Part shown: positions 17,401-24,988 of the stretch, piece by piece | Position numbering within the stretch: position 1 is the stretch's first letter | Layout: each line of letters starts with the position of its first letter | NCBI RefSeq assembly: GCF_001908185.1 | Contig: NZ_LGHM01000194.1 | Span: 1 to 63,122 of the forward strand | Length of the DNA: 63,122 nt | DNA from: Bradyrhizobium sp. AS23.2 | Lineage (GTDB): Bacteria > Pseudomonadota > Alphaproteobacteria > Rhizobiales > Xanthobacteraceae | Reading direction: 5' to 3' | The notes under the pieces: model-generated | The model's database searches: none | What the model saw: only the letters and a program-made list of their open reading frames with translations | Told to the model about the DNA's origin: nothing | Translations under genes and position numbers: made by a program

Positions 17401-17958
17401 GGCCTTGGCCTGTCGATCGTCGAACGGCTGGCGCGCGTGCTCAAGCACGGCATCGCCATCGACGGTAATCCGAGCGGCGGCTCGGTGTTTTCCGTGACGG
17501 TGCCGACGGCGAAAGCGATCACCCACACCGCCGCCGTGACCAGCGCGACGCCGCTCGCGCGCACGCCGATCTCGGGCGCCCTGATCGTCTGCATCGAGAA
17601 CGACGCGGCGATCCTCGACGGCATGCGCACGCTGCTAAAGGCCTGGAACGCCGAGGTGATCGCGGTGGCCGATCCCGAAGGCGCGATCGCCGCGATCGAA
17701 GCTGCCGGGAAGCGCGTCACCGGCCTGCTCGTCGATTACCATCTCGACCGTGGCAACGGCATTGCCGCGATCCGCGAGATCCGCCGCCGCTTCGGCGACA
17801 CCATCCCCGCGATCCTCATCACCGCCGACCGCAGCCCCGCCGTGCAGGTCGCCGCGCGTGAGGAGAATATCGCGGTGCTCAACAAGCCGGTGAAGCCGGC
17901 TTCTCTCCGCGCCCTGCTCGGCCAGTGGCGAACGCAGCAGATGGTCGCGGCGGAGTAA
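14449..17958 (+). CDS. Transporter-sensor hybrid histidine kinase (SSS-PAS-HK-REC, NahK/CbrA-like)
   Basis: A 1169-residue membrane protein. Residues 1 to about 520 form a sodium/solute symporter-like domain with about thirteen membrane helices (LAIYCTSWTFFGSVGFATRN, IGSVPYIALQLKAV). A PAS domain follows near 650-770 and a coiled coil (ALERANATLEKRVRDRTEEL), then the dimerisation H-box AASHDILQPLNAARLY near 810, a HATPase domain (LISNAIKYTPRG, GLGLSIVERLARVL), and a receiver domain from about 1043 with phospho-acceptor in LLVDYHLD. The architecture matches NahK/CbrA-type kinases. The signal is unknown; the transporter domain suggests solute sensing. The NarL-type regulator at 24011-24682 is a possible partner. 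Confidence 0.9.
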   Translation: MLHDWGVIAAAFGYISFLFLVASHGDRRSPAGPGRASGLIYPLSLAIYCTSWTFFGSVGFATRNSTDFLAIYVGPILMIGLGAGVLRRVIQLAKAHNITSIADFIGARYGKSQAVAATVALIAIIGSVPYIALQLKAVASSLATILSEDQAFSHIPILGDMALMVTLAMAAFAVLFGTRQTDATEHQHGLMLAVATESIVKLVAFIAAGIFVTFWMFSPHELIERAMKTPEAVRAIEYSPSIGNFLTMTLLSLCAIMLLPRQFHVSVVENSSDAEVGRARWLFPLYLVAINLFVIPIALAGLVIFPFGVVDPDMYVLALPMERGAGLLSVAVFVGGLSAATAMVIVECVALSIMVSNDLVVPLVLQRRPEGRTGGADFSDFLLRSRRLAIFAIMVMAYFYYRALGNTQLVAIGLLSFAAIAQLAPSFFGGLLWRRATARGAIGGMLVGFAVWLYTLFIPSFMDTSTSGILLLQHGPFGIEALRPQALFGADLPPLMHGVIWSLSLNILTYVLLSLARHPSSIELVQADLFVPNTLAPISPNFRRWRTTVTVQDIQTTVAQYLGPDRARHSFEAFSARRNVRLEPAAPADFELLQHAERLIASSIGAASSRLVMSLLLRKRTVSAKAALKLLDDSHAALHFNREILQTALNHVRQGIAVFDADLQLICSNRQFGDLLNVPPHFIQFGTPLREILEFMGVSDPDDPSAREAMLERRIAAYTTDGEPYLERLPERHMVIEVLTNHMPGGGFVITFTDVTPTFEAAEALERANATLEKRVRDRTEELTRLNSELARAKSTAEDASISKTRFLAAASHDILQPLNAARLYVTSLVERQHSGEETRLVENIDESLQAIEEILGALLDISRLDAGAMTTSISSFKMADLMRSLEIEFAPIARAKGLELTFVPCSLPVESDRLLLRRLLQNLISNAIKYTPRGRVLVGCRRRGASLKICVYDTGVGIPSVKRGEIFKEFHRLEQGARIARGLGLGLSIVERLARVLKHGIAIDGNPSGGSVFSVTVPTAKAITHTAAVTSATPLARTPISGALIVCIENDAAILDGMRTLLKAWNAEVIAVADPEGAIAAIEAAGKRVTGLLVDYHLDRGNGIAAIREIRRRFGDTIPAILITADRSPAVQVAAREENIAVLNKPVKPASLRALLGQWRTQQMVAAE

Positions 17959-17971
17959 CGCGCGCGGCAGG

Positions 17972-18796
17972 TCAGTAGTCGGTCGAGACGCTGAGCGCGC
18001 GCCACCTATCGAGTTCCTCGAGGCGTTGCCGATCCGTCGTTGCGATGGCGCTTACCGCATCGCTGCCGAGCGCAATCCGGAGAGGCGGACGATCCATATC
18101 GACGAGCTTCAACAGGACAGTGGCAGCCTTCGCCGGATCACCCGGTTGGCGACCATCGTACTCGCGCTGCATCCTGACAGCAGCTCCAACGACTGCATCG
18201 TAGTCGGCACGACCTTCACCGGTCGCATGCGCGGCCTGCGCAAAGCCGGTCCGGAAGCCGCCGGGCTCGACGATCGTCACGTGCACGCCGACCAGCGCCA
18301 TCTCGCGCGCCAGGGATTCCGAAAAGCCTTCGATCCCCCATTTCGCAGCCGAATAGGCCGCGCGGGCCGGAGCACCGATACGTCCACCGACGGATGAGAA
18401 CTGCACGATGTGTCCGCGGCGCCGCCGACGCAGCACAGGGATCGCCGCCTTCGTGACGATGATGGTGCCGATCAGGTTGACCTCGATCTGCTGACGGAAC
18501 GACTCCAGGCTCGTGTCCTCGACCGATCCGAGTTCGCCATAGCCGGCGTTGTTCACGACCACATCGACGCCGCCAAACGCCTCTACGGCGAGGCCGATGG
18601 CCGCTTGCGCTGCCGCCTCGTCGGTCACGTCGAGCGCTACGAGCCGCACTCTGTCGCCGAAGCATTCAAGCAACGGGTCGAGCGGCACCGTGTCACGAGC
18701 CGAAGCAACCACGCGATCTCCCGCCACAAGCGCGGCCTCCGCGATAGCCCACCCCAGACCGCGCGAGCTGCCGCTGATGAACCAGGTCTTCGACAT
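17972..18796 (-). CDS. Short-chain dehydrogenase/reductase
   Basis: A 274-residue classical SDR. The nucleotide-binding motif is GSSRGLGWAIAEAAL (residues 9-23), with NNAGYGELG and the catalytic S and YSAAKWGIEGF. The motif order fits NADP(H)-dependent oxidoreductases of the oxidoreductase/KR type. ATG 18796 follows GGGAGACGACG; a longer frame to 18952 overlaps the P460 gene and is rejected. It is the last gene of a minus-strand cluster, 16 bp after the cytochrome P460 stop. Confidence 0.85.
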   Translation of the reverse strand: MSKTWFISGSSRGLGWAIAEAALVAGDRVVASARDTVPLDPLLECFGDRVRLVALDVTDEAAAQAAIGLAVEAFGGVDVVVNNAGYGELGSVEDTSLESFRQQIEVNLIGTIIVTKAAIPVLRRRRRGHIVQFSSVGGRIGAPARAAYSAAKWGIEGFSESLAREMALVGVHVTIVEPGGFRTGFAQAAHATGEGRADYDAVVGAAVRMQREYDGRQPGDPAKAATVLLKLVDMDRPPLRIALGSDAVSAIATTDRQRLEELDRWRALSVSTDY

Positions 18797-18812
18797 CGTC
18801 GTCTCCCGGGGC

Positions 18813-19376
18813 TCAGGGCGCGAGCCGTGTGAAGACGTAATCGCGGCTCTTGGCGCGGGCTTCGTGACAGGCGAAGCAGGTGCGGTGCTGGGCCTCGTCG
18901 ACCGGCTTGCCGTTGACGAAGCGGCCAAACCCCCAGCCGCCGGTGGCGGCATATTTTTTCGAATCCTTGACCATCACCTGCACCGTGGTGGCGGCGCCAG
19001 GAATCGTCGCGGACGCGAATTCGGGTGACTGCTTCCGCTTCCAGGCGCGCTTGACCAAAATGGTGCCGTCAGGGAATGGAAACTTTCCAGCCTGATAGGC
19101 GTCGATTGCGGTCTGGTTGCCGACCACGGCGCGAAGCTCGTCGAGCGGCGCAGCCTCCTCGGCCGGTGCGATCAGCTCCCACTGCTTGTAGCCCTGTGGA
19201 ATCGTGACGCCGAAGATCGGCGACGCATCGGCTGTCGCGCGTTCCGCCGGCCCCTCCGCAAGGGCGATCGTGACGAGGTACGGCACGCAGGTCAGGAAAA
19301 CGACGAGAAGGATCATGGCGAGCACGATCACCGTCGGGAAGGAGAATCTTTTCTTTTCAGTTTCGGTTGTCGTCAT
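18813..19376 (-). CDS. Cytochrome P460 family protein
   Basis: A 187-residue c-type haem protein. One N-terminal membrane anchor lies at residues 14-40 (VIVLAMILLVVFLTCVPYLV), followed by a periplasmic cytochrome P460 domain with GGWGFGRFVNGKPVDEA and the haem motif CFACH near the C-terminus. P460 proteins react with hydroxylamine or NO; many rhizobial members are uncharacterised. It lies between the alpha/beta hydrolase and the SDR on the same strand, but a terminator-like hairpin separates it from the hydrolase. Confidence 0.85.
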   Translation of the reverse strand: MTTTETEKKRFSFPTVIVLAMILLVVFLTCVPYLVTIALAEGPAERATADASPIFGVTIPQGYKQWELIAPAEEAAPLDELRAVVGNQTAIDAYQAGKFPFPDGTILVKRAWKRKQSPEFASATIPGAATTVQVMVKDSKKYAATGGWGFGRFVNGKPVDEAQHRTCFACHEARAKSRDYVFTRLAP

Positions 19377-19398
19377 GACGCTTGATCAGGTTGGGATG

Positions 19399-19436
19399 GA
19401 AAGGAAGAACCTCGGTCCAGTCAGGCTGGACCGAGG
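19399..19436 (-). terminator. Terminator after alpha/beta hydrolase
   Basis: On the minus strand CCTCGGTCCA (19436-19427) pairs perfectly with TGGACCGAGG (19419-19410), and TTCTTCCTTTCC follows. It lies in the 73-bp spacer before the P460 gene, so P460 and SDR may be partly separated from the upstream genes. Confidence 0.6.
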
Positions 19437-19449
19437 TACAGATGAATCC

Positions 19450-20475
19450 TTAGGCACCGTCGGCGTCGATGACAGCCTTGGCAAAGGCTTGTGGTGCCTC
19501 CTGGGGCAGGTTGTGGCCGATGCCGCCGGTAATCAGGCGATAGTCGTACCGGCCAGAGAATTTCTTGGCGTAGGCGCTGGCGTCGGGATGTGGCGCGCCG
19601 TTGGCGTCGCCTTCCATCGTGATTGTCGGCACGCCGATCACGGGAGCGGCCGCAAGCTTCTTTTCGAGTTGCTCGTATTTCGCCTCGCCCTGGGCGAGCC
19701 CGAGCCGCCAGCGGTAGTTGTGGATCGTGATCGCGACATGATCCTTGTTGTCGAGCGCCGCCGCGCTCCGGTCGAAGGTGGCGTCGTCGAACTTCCACTG
19801 CGGCGAGGCGAGCTTCCAGATCAGCTTGGCGAAGTCGTGCGTGTATTTCTCGTATCCGGCGCGGCCGCGCTCGGTGGCGAAATAGAATTGATACCACCAT
19901 TGCAGCTCGGCCTGCGGCGGCAGCGGTGCATTTCCGGCGGCCTGGCTGGAGATCAGATAGCCGCTGACCGACACCAGCGCGCGGCAACGATCCGGCCACA
20001 GCGCGGCGATGATATCGGCGGTGCGCGCGCCCCAGTCGAAACCGGCGACGACCGCCTTCTTGATGTTGAGCGCATCCATCAGCGCGATGATGTCGACAGC
20101 CATCGCGGCAGGCTCGCCATTGCGCGGCGTCTCGCTGGAGAGGAAGTGCGTCGTGCCGTAGCCACGCAAATACGGGATGATCACGCGATAGCCGGCCTGC
20201 GCCAGGATCGGCGCAACATCGACGAAGCTGTGAATGTCGTAGGGCCAGCCGTGCAGCAGGATCGCCACGGGACCGTTCGACGGACCGGCCTCCGCATAGC
20301 CAACATTGAGGACGCCGGCATCGATCTGCTTGATCGCGAAGGACGCCTTCGTCGAGGAGGAGCGCGGCGCCTCCGATTCAGCGCGGGCGAGGCTCATTAC
20401 GCCGAGGCCGGCTGCGACGGTGCCGGCGGCGACGCCGAAAAACTGGCGCCGGTGTTGGTCGATGATCTGCTTCAT
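19450..20475 (-). CDS. Tat-exported alpha/beta hydrolase (epoxide-hydrolase-like)
   Basis: A 341-residue hydrolase. The N-terminus has a twin-arginine signal (HRRQFFGVAAGTVAAGLGVM, cleavage near ARAES). The fold shows LLHGWPYDIHSF as the oxyanion region, nucleophile aspartate in AGFDWGARTADI, and a catalytic histidine in GGIGHNLPQEAP. The Asp nucleophile points to the epoxide hydrolase/haloalkane dehalogenase group. It is the second gene of the ohr cluster, 37 bp after ohr. Tat export suggests periplasmic action on an unknown substrate. Confidence 0.85.
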   Translation of the reverse strand: MKQIIDQHRRQFFGVAAGTVAAGLGVMSLARAESEAPRSSSTKASFAIKQIDAGVLNVGYAEAGPSNGPVAILLHGWPYDIHSFVDVAPILAQAGYRVIIPYLRGYGTTHFLSSETPRNGEPAAMAVDIIALMDALNIKKAVVAGFDWGARTADIIAALWPDRCRALVSVSGYLISSQAAGNAPLPPQAELQWWYQFYFATERGRAGYEKYTHDFAKLIWKLASPQWKFDDATFDRSAAALDNKDHVAITIHNYRWRLGLAQGEAKYEQLEKKLAAAPVIGVPTITMEGDANGAPHPDASAYAKKFSGRYDYRLITGGIGHNLPQEAPQAFAKAVIDADGA

Positions 20476-20512
20476 GATGGTGCTACCTTGCTGATGGTTG
20501 TTGGAGGGTGCG

Positions 20513-20932
20513 TCAGATCAGCGCGACCGTGACGTCGATGTTGCCGCGGACGGCCTTGGAATAAGGACAGGTCTCGTGCGCCTCATCGACGATGCCGCGC
20601 GCGATATCGCGATCAAGGCCCGGCAGGCTGACATTGAGACGCGCCCTGAGCGAATACGCGCCCTCGTCAAGAATGAGGTCGATCTCCGCATCGATCGCGC
20701 TTTTCCTGGGAAGGTCGATCTTCCGCTTGCGGGCCGCGATCTCCATCGCGCCTTCGAAGCAGGCCGACCAGCCCGCCGCGAACAATTGCTCGGGATTGGT
20801 GCCTATGCCTGTGCCACCCGGCGGCGAGAGCTTGACGTCCAGACGGCCGTCCGAGCTGCGGGACGTTCCGTCCTGGCGCCCTCCGACGGTGTGCGTCCGG
20901 GCCGTATAGAGCAGTTTTTCCGTTTGCGTCAT
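20513..20932 (-). CDS. ohr: Organic hydroperoxide resistance protein
   Basis: A 139-residue Ohr/OsmC-family thiol peroxidase that reduces organic hydroperoxides. Both catalytic cysteines are present, in GWSACFEGA and HETCPYSKAVRG. The family feature GGTGIGTNPEQLFAAG is visible. It leads a minus-strand cluster (Ohr, hydrolase, P460, SDR). Usually ohr is controlled by a MarR-type OhrR; here a winged-helix NTPase regulator is divergent 198 bp away instead, and no ohrR is adjacent. Confidence 0.92.
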   Translation of the reverse strand: MTQTEKLLYTARTHTVGGRQDGTSRSSDGRLDVKLSPPGGTGIGTNPEQLFAAGWSACFEGAMEIAARKRKIDLPRKSAIDAEIDLILDEGAYSLRARLNVSLPGLDRDIARGIVDEAHETCPYSKAVRGNIDVTVALI

Positions 20933-21130
20933 GATGTCTCCTTGCGGTCGCGCAACTGACTAGCAGCGGCCACCGCAGCACACCCGTTTGGACTTGTGAG
21001 AAGTTGTGAGGCCTCAGCTTGCAGCCGATCACGAGGCCTGCGCACGCGGTCTGAGCCAAATGCAGGGGCGGCCTTGCCGGATCACGATCGTCTGGCTATC
21101 CGGTACCTTCAAAAGGACCAAGATTCTGCC

Positions 21131-23971
21131 ATGACCGAGCCGGGCGGCACCGCAGCGGGAACTCTATCGTTCGGGCCATTCATCGTGACGCCGCATGAAA
21201 GACTCGTGACGCGCGGCGGCGTCGTGCTGTCGCTCGGCGCGAGAGCGTTCGACACGCTGATCGCGCTGATGTCGCGACCGAACGAGGTCGTCAGCAAACA
21301 GGATCTGATGGCGCTGGTGTGGCCCGGCATGACCGTCGAAGAAGCCAATTTGCGCTTTCACGTCGCAACCCTTCGCAAGGCGCTCGGCGACGGCAAGGCC
21401 GGCGCACGCTATATCACCACGCTCTCCGGGCGCGGCTATTGTTTCGTGGCGCCGATCTCGCAAATGGAGAGCCCGGTAGAGCGCGACCCCGCACCGCGGA
21501 CGGGTCCGCCGCTGGTGAAATTGCCGAACCGTCTGCAGCGGATGGTCGGCCGCGACGAAGCGGTCGCCGCCGTCTCGGACAAGCTCGTCATCTCGCGCTT
21601 CGTCACGATCGCCGGCCCGGGCGGCGTCGGCAAGACCGCCGTTGCGGTGGCGATCGCTCACGACCTGCTCGAAACGTTCTCCGACGCTGCACATTTCGTT
21701 GACCTTGCCGCGCTCAGCGATCCCGATCTCGTGATCACCTCGATCCTGCTGATGCTGGGCCTGCCGGCACAGGCCGACGATTCCTTACCCGCGCTGCTCG
21801 CGCATCTCCGGGACAAGCGGATGCTGCTGATCCTGGACAATTGCGAGCATGTCATCGCCGCTGCGGCGCCGCTTGCCGCGGCGATCTTCCACGCCGCGCC
21901 GCATGTTCATATCCTGGCGACGAGCCGCGAAGCCCTGCGCGTCGAGGGCGAGCAGGTCTATCGATTGGCACCGCTTGCCGTGCCACCTGACAGTGCCGGA
22001 CTGACGGCGACCACCGCGCAGACCTATCCCGCGCTTCAGCTGTTCCTCGAACGAGCGTCAGCCGGTGGCGCGCAGATCGCGCTCGACGATGCCAATGCTG
22101 CGATCGTCGCCGGAATCTGCCGCAAGCTCGACGGCATGGCGCTGGCGATCGAGCTCGCCGCCGGCCGGGTCGAAGCCTACGGCCTCGAGCGGACGGCGGC
22201 GCTGCTCGACGAGCGCCTCAACCTGCTCTGGCAGGGCCAGCGCACCGCGCCGCCGCGACAGAAGACGTTGCAGGCGACGCTGGACTGGAGCTACGGGCTC
22301 CTGTCCGACATTGAGCGCCTCGTGCTGCGCCGGCTTGCGGTCTTCGCCGGTCACTTCACCATCGACGCAGCGCTCGAGGTCGTGCCGGACGAACGCGTCG
22401 ACCGCTCCCACCTGTTCGACGCCATCGACAGCCTCGTCGCCAAGTCCATGGTCGCGCCGCGGCCGATCGGCGCCATGATGCGCTACCGTCTCCTCGATAC
22501 GACGCGCGCCTATTTGCTCGAAATCGAGCCGAACGACGCGGCGCTCGCCGCCCGCCACGCGACCTACTACCGGCGATGGCTGGAGCAGGCCGGCACGACA
22601 TGGGCTACGGTACCGAGCGCCGACGAACGCGCGATCCATTTCTCCGCGCTTCACAACGTGCGCGCCGCGCTGGACTGGTGCTTCGGCATGGGCGGCGACG
22701 TCCGCATCGGCATTGCGCTCGCCGCGGCTGCGGCGCCGATCTTCCTGGCGATGTCCTTGCTGATCGAATGCCGGCGCTGGTCGGAACGGGCGCTGCTCGC
22801 GATCGATCCTTCCGCGCGCGGCGGCGCCGAGGAAATGCACATCCAGGCCGCACTCGGACTGACCTTGATGTTCACGCGCGGCGGCAGCGAGGCGGCACGC
22901 GGCGCGTTGAGCAGGAGCCTTGCGATCGCCGAGACGCGCGGCGACCAGCAGAACCAGCTCCAGCTACTCGGCCGCATGCATATCTTCCACGAGCGGATGG
23001 GACAGTTCGACGCCGCGCTTGGTTTTGCGCAGCAGAGCCTCACGGTCGCCGAGGCGCTCGGCGATGCGGCCTCGATCGCCCTCGCCCATTCGCTTCTGGG
23101 CGTCTCGCTGCATCTGGCCGGCGAGCATCGCGACGCGCTGAACATGCTGGAGGCCGCGTGGCGGGGACCGGGCACGGAACGGATCAGCACAGTGTACGGC
23201 TTCGATCATCGCAACCGGGCCGGCATATCGCTCGCGCGAGAGCTTTGGTTGCAGGGCCGGCCCGCGGATGCGCGGCGATTGGCCCAGCAGACGGTCGCCG
23301 AGGCGGCGGAGATGGATCATCCGATCACGCTCTGCATTGCATTGATTTGGATGGTCTCGATCGATCTCTGGAGCGGAGACCTCGACGGCGCGGAAGAGAA
23401 CATCGACCGCTTCATTGCACATGCCACGTCGCGCTCGATGGGTCCTTATCTCGCGGTCGGCCGAGGCGTCAAAGGCGAACTGGCGATCCGGCGCGGCGAC
23501 GCCGCAAGCGGCGTCGAGACGATACGTGCCAGCCTGCGCGAGCTTCACGACGCCGGCTATGAGCTGCTCACCACGACATTCAACATCGCGCTGGTTCAAG
23601 GCTTGTTGGCGCTTGGACGGAGTGAACAAGGCGCGGTCCTGATCGACGATGCGATCCGCCTCGTCGAGCAAAGCGGTGATCATCTCTACATGCCGGAGCT
23701 GCTGCGCATGAAAGCCGAGGTGTTGCTGTCCCTTCCCGAGCCCAACGCCGGGAAAGCAGAAGTCCACCTGATGCAATCGCTGGAGCTTGGCCGCCGCAAG
23801 GGCGCGAAAGCCTGGCAGTTACGGGCCGCGATCGATCTCGCCGAGCTCATTGCCGAACGCGGCCAGCGCGAGGAAGCAAAAGGATTGCTTCAATCGGCCC
23901 TCGAAGGCTTCGCCGAGGGTCCGGAGACGGCGGACATCACGGCCGCCAACAGGCTGCTGGAAATATTGTAA
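21131..23971 (+). CDS. Winged-helix NTPase (AfsR/NB-ARC-like) transcriptional regulator
   Basis: A 946-residue regulator. Residues 8-105 are an OmpR-type winged helix (ARAFDTLIALMSRPNEVVSK, VATLRKALGDG, SGRGYCFVAP). A STAND NTPase follows with P-loop GPGGVGKTAVAVAIAH near 162, Walker B LLILDNCEHV near 233 and ATSREALRVEGEQVY, then TPR-like helices to the end. ATG 21131 is the first start in the right frame after the ohr spacer; AAAGGA lies upstream. STAND regulators switch state on ligand binding and ATP. Divergence from ohr suggests control of that cluster, which is inference. Confidence 0.88.
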   Translation: MTEPGGTAAGTLSFGPFIVTPHERLVTRGGVVLSLGARAFDTLIALMSRPNEVVSKQDLMALVWPGMTVEEANLRFHVATLRKALGDGKAGARYITTLSGRGYCFVAPISQMESPVERDPAPRTGPPLVKLPNRLQRMVGRDEAVAAVSDKLVISRFVTIAGPGGVGKTAVAVAIAHDLLETFSDAAHFVDLAALSDPDLVITSILLMLGLPAQADDSLPALLAHLRDKRMLLILDNCEHVIAAAAPLAAAIFHAAPHVHILATSREALRVEGEQVYRLAPLAVPPDSAGLTATTAQTYPALQLFLERASAGGAQIALDDANAAIVAGICRKLDGMALAIELAAGRVEAYGLERTAALLDERLNLLWQGQRTAPPRQKTLQATLDWSYGLLSDIERLVLRRLAVFAGHFTIDAALEVVPDERVDRSHLFDAIDSLVAKSMVAPRPIGAMMRYRLLDTTRAYLLEIEPNDAALAARHATYYRRWLEQAGTTWATVPSADERAIHFSALHNVRAALDWCFGMGGDVRIGIALAAAAAPIFLAMSLLIECRRWSERALLAIDPSARGGAEEMHIQAALGLTLMFTRGGSEAARGALSRSLAIAETRGDQQNQLQLLGRMHIFHERMGQFDAALGFAQQSLTVAEALGDAASIALAHSLLGVSLHLAGEHRDALNMLEAAWRGPGTERISTVYGFDHRNRAGISLARELWLQGRPADARRLAQQTVAEAAEMDHPITLCIALIWMVSIDLWSGDLDGAEENIDRFIAHATSRSMGPYLAVGRGVKGELAIRRGDAASGVETIRASLRELHDAGYELLTTTFNIALVQGLLALGRSEQGAVLIDDAIRLVEQSGDHLYMPELLRMKAEVLLSLPEPNAGKAEVHLMQSLELGRRKGAKAWQLRAAIDLAELIAERGQREEAKGLLQSALEGFAEGPETADITAANRLLEIL

Positions 23972-24010
23972 CCGCGGACCGCCTCGGCGCCCCGCAATGA
24001 CGGAGCGCGG

Positions 24011-24682
24011 CTACCCCGTCGGGGTGCCCTGCTTCCACTGGCCGCCGGCGATCTTGGCCGCAGCGATCACCGCCTGCGTGCGGCTCTCGACGCCGAGCTT
24101 TTGCAGGATCGCCGAGACATGCGCCTTGATGGTGGCCTCGGAGACGCCGAGCTCGTAGGCGATCTGCTTGTTGAGCAACCCTTCCGACAGCATCATCAGG
24201 ACCCGGACCTGCTGCGGCGTCAGCGTCACCAGGCGGTCACGCAGGCGCGTCATGTCGGGATCGGTCGCGGCCGACAGGTCGGTGTCGGCAGGAACCCAGA
24301 CGTCGCCCTCCATCACCTTGAGGATGGCATCGCGCAACGTCTCGACGCCGAAACGCTTCGGAATGAAACCGGAGGCGCCGAAATCGAGCGAGCGGCGGAT
24401 CGTGGCGCTGTCGTCGGAGGCCGAGACGATCACCACCGGGATCGCCGGATATTGCGCGCGCAGATAGATCAGGCCGGAAAAGCCGGAGATCCCGGGCATC
24501 GAGAGGTCAAGCAGGATCAGGTCGACGTCGGAGGTTTGTTCCAGCAGCTTGGTCAGATCCTCGAACGATCCGGCCTCGTCGATCCTCGCCGCGGTCAGGA
24601 CGCTGGCCACCGCCTGCCGCAGCGCATCGCGGAACAGAGGATGGTCATCGGCAATGACGAGATGGGTCGAGGGAGCGGTCAT
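24011..24682 (-). CDS. NarL/FixJ-type response regulator
   Basis: A 223-residue response regulator. The receiver domain shows ADDHPLF, the phospho-acceptor in LILLDLSMPG and the lysine in GFIPKRFG. A LuxR-type helix-turn-helix follows (LTPQQVRVLMMLSEGLLNKQ and SEATIKAHVSAILQKLGV). ATG 24682 follows AAGAGAACG. No kinase gene adjoins; the hybrid kinase at 14449 is the nearest orphan and NahK-type kinases often work with such regulators. Confidence 0.9.
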   Translation of the reverse strand: MTAPSTHLVIADDHPLFRDALRQAVASVLTAARIDEAGSFEDLTKLLEQTSDVDLILLDLSMPGISGFSGLIYLRAQYPAIPVVIVSASDDSATIRRSLDFGASGFIPKRFGVETLRDAILKVMEGDVWVPADTDLSAATDPDMTRLRDRLVTLTPQQVRVLMMLSEGLLNKQIAYELGVSEATIKAHVSAILQKLGVESRTQAVIAAAKIAGGQWKQGTPTG

Positions 24683-24988
24683 CGTTCTCTTGCTGGCAAT
24701 CGCACCGGCCAGTAGGCCGGCCCGGGGGGCCTTGGTCAATTCTTTCCCGACCCGCTGTGGCATGCAAGTGGACAATATCCCTTTGCGGGAACGGGGTTAA
24801 TCCACCGTCGAGCACTATTCTGCCGGATCGGGGGTCCCCAGCGTCAGGCACGCGTCAGTGCGCAAGGCCAAAAGTCGTATTGGGGCGAGTTTCACGCCGA
24901 TGTTACCTTGCGGTTAAGACCCAGGTTGATCCGGCTTGCCCGGACAGCCGGGACGCGAGGAAATGCATTTTCGGGGAGCTCATTTACA
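24683..24988. other. 306-bp intergenic region, no gene seen
   Basis: The spacer between the divergent response regulator and the symporter gene has no credible reading frame. It contains a GGGGAG ribosome site before the symporter start and must hold both promoters, but no clear -35/-10 pair or palindrome stands out. Confidence 0.5.

Noticed and set aside
15489..17526. Frames of 544-659 codons in other frames of the hybrid kinase gene
   Set aside because: The kinase frame carries continuous domain motifs through the region; the others are Arg/Ala-rich shadow translations.
18797..18952. N-terminal extension of the SDR
   Set aside because: It overlaps the P460 coding sequence and adds no domain; the ATG at 18796 has a good ribosome site and the standard SDR N-terminus.
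19380..19400. TTGATCAGGTTG as a FixK site before the P460 gene
   Set aside because: Only one half-site matches; the second half is missing.
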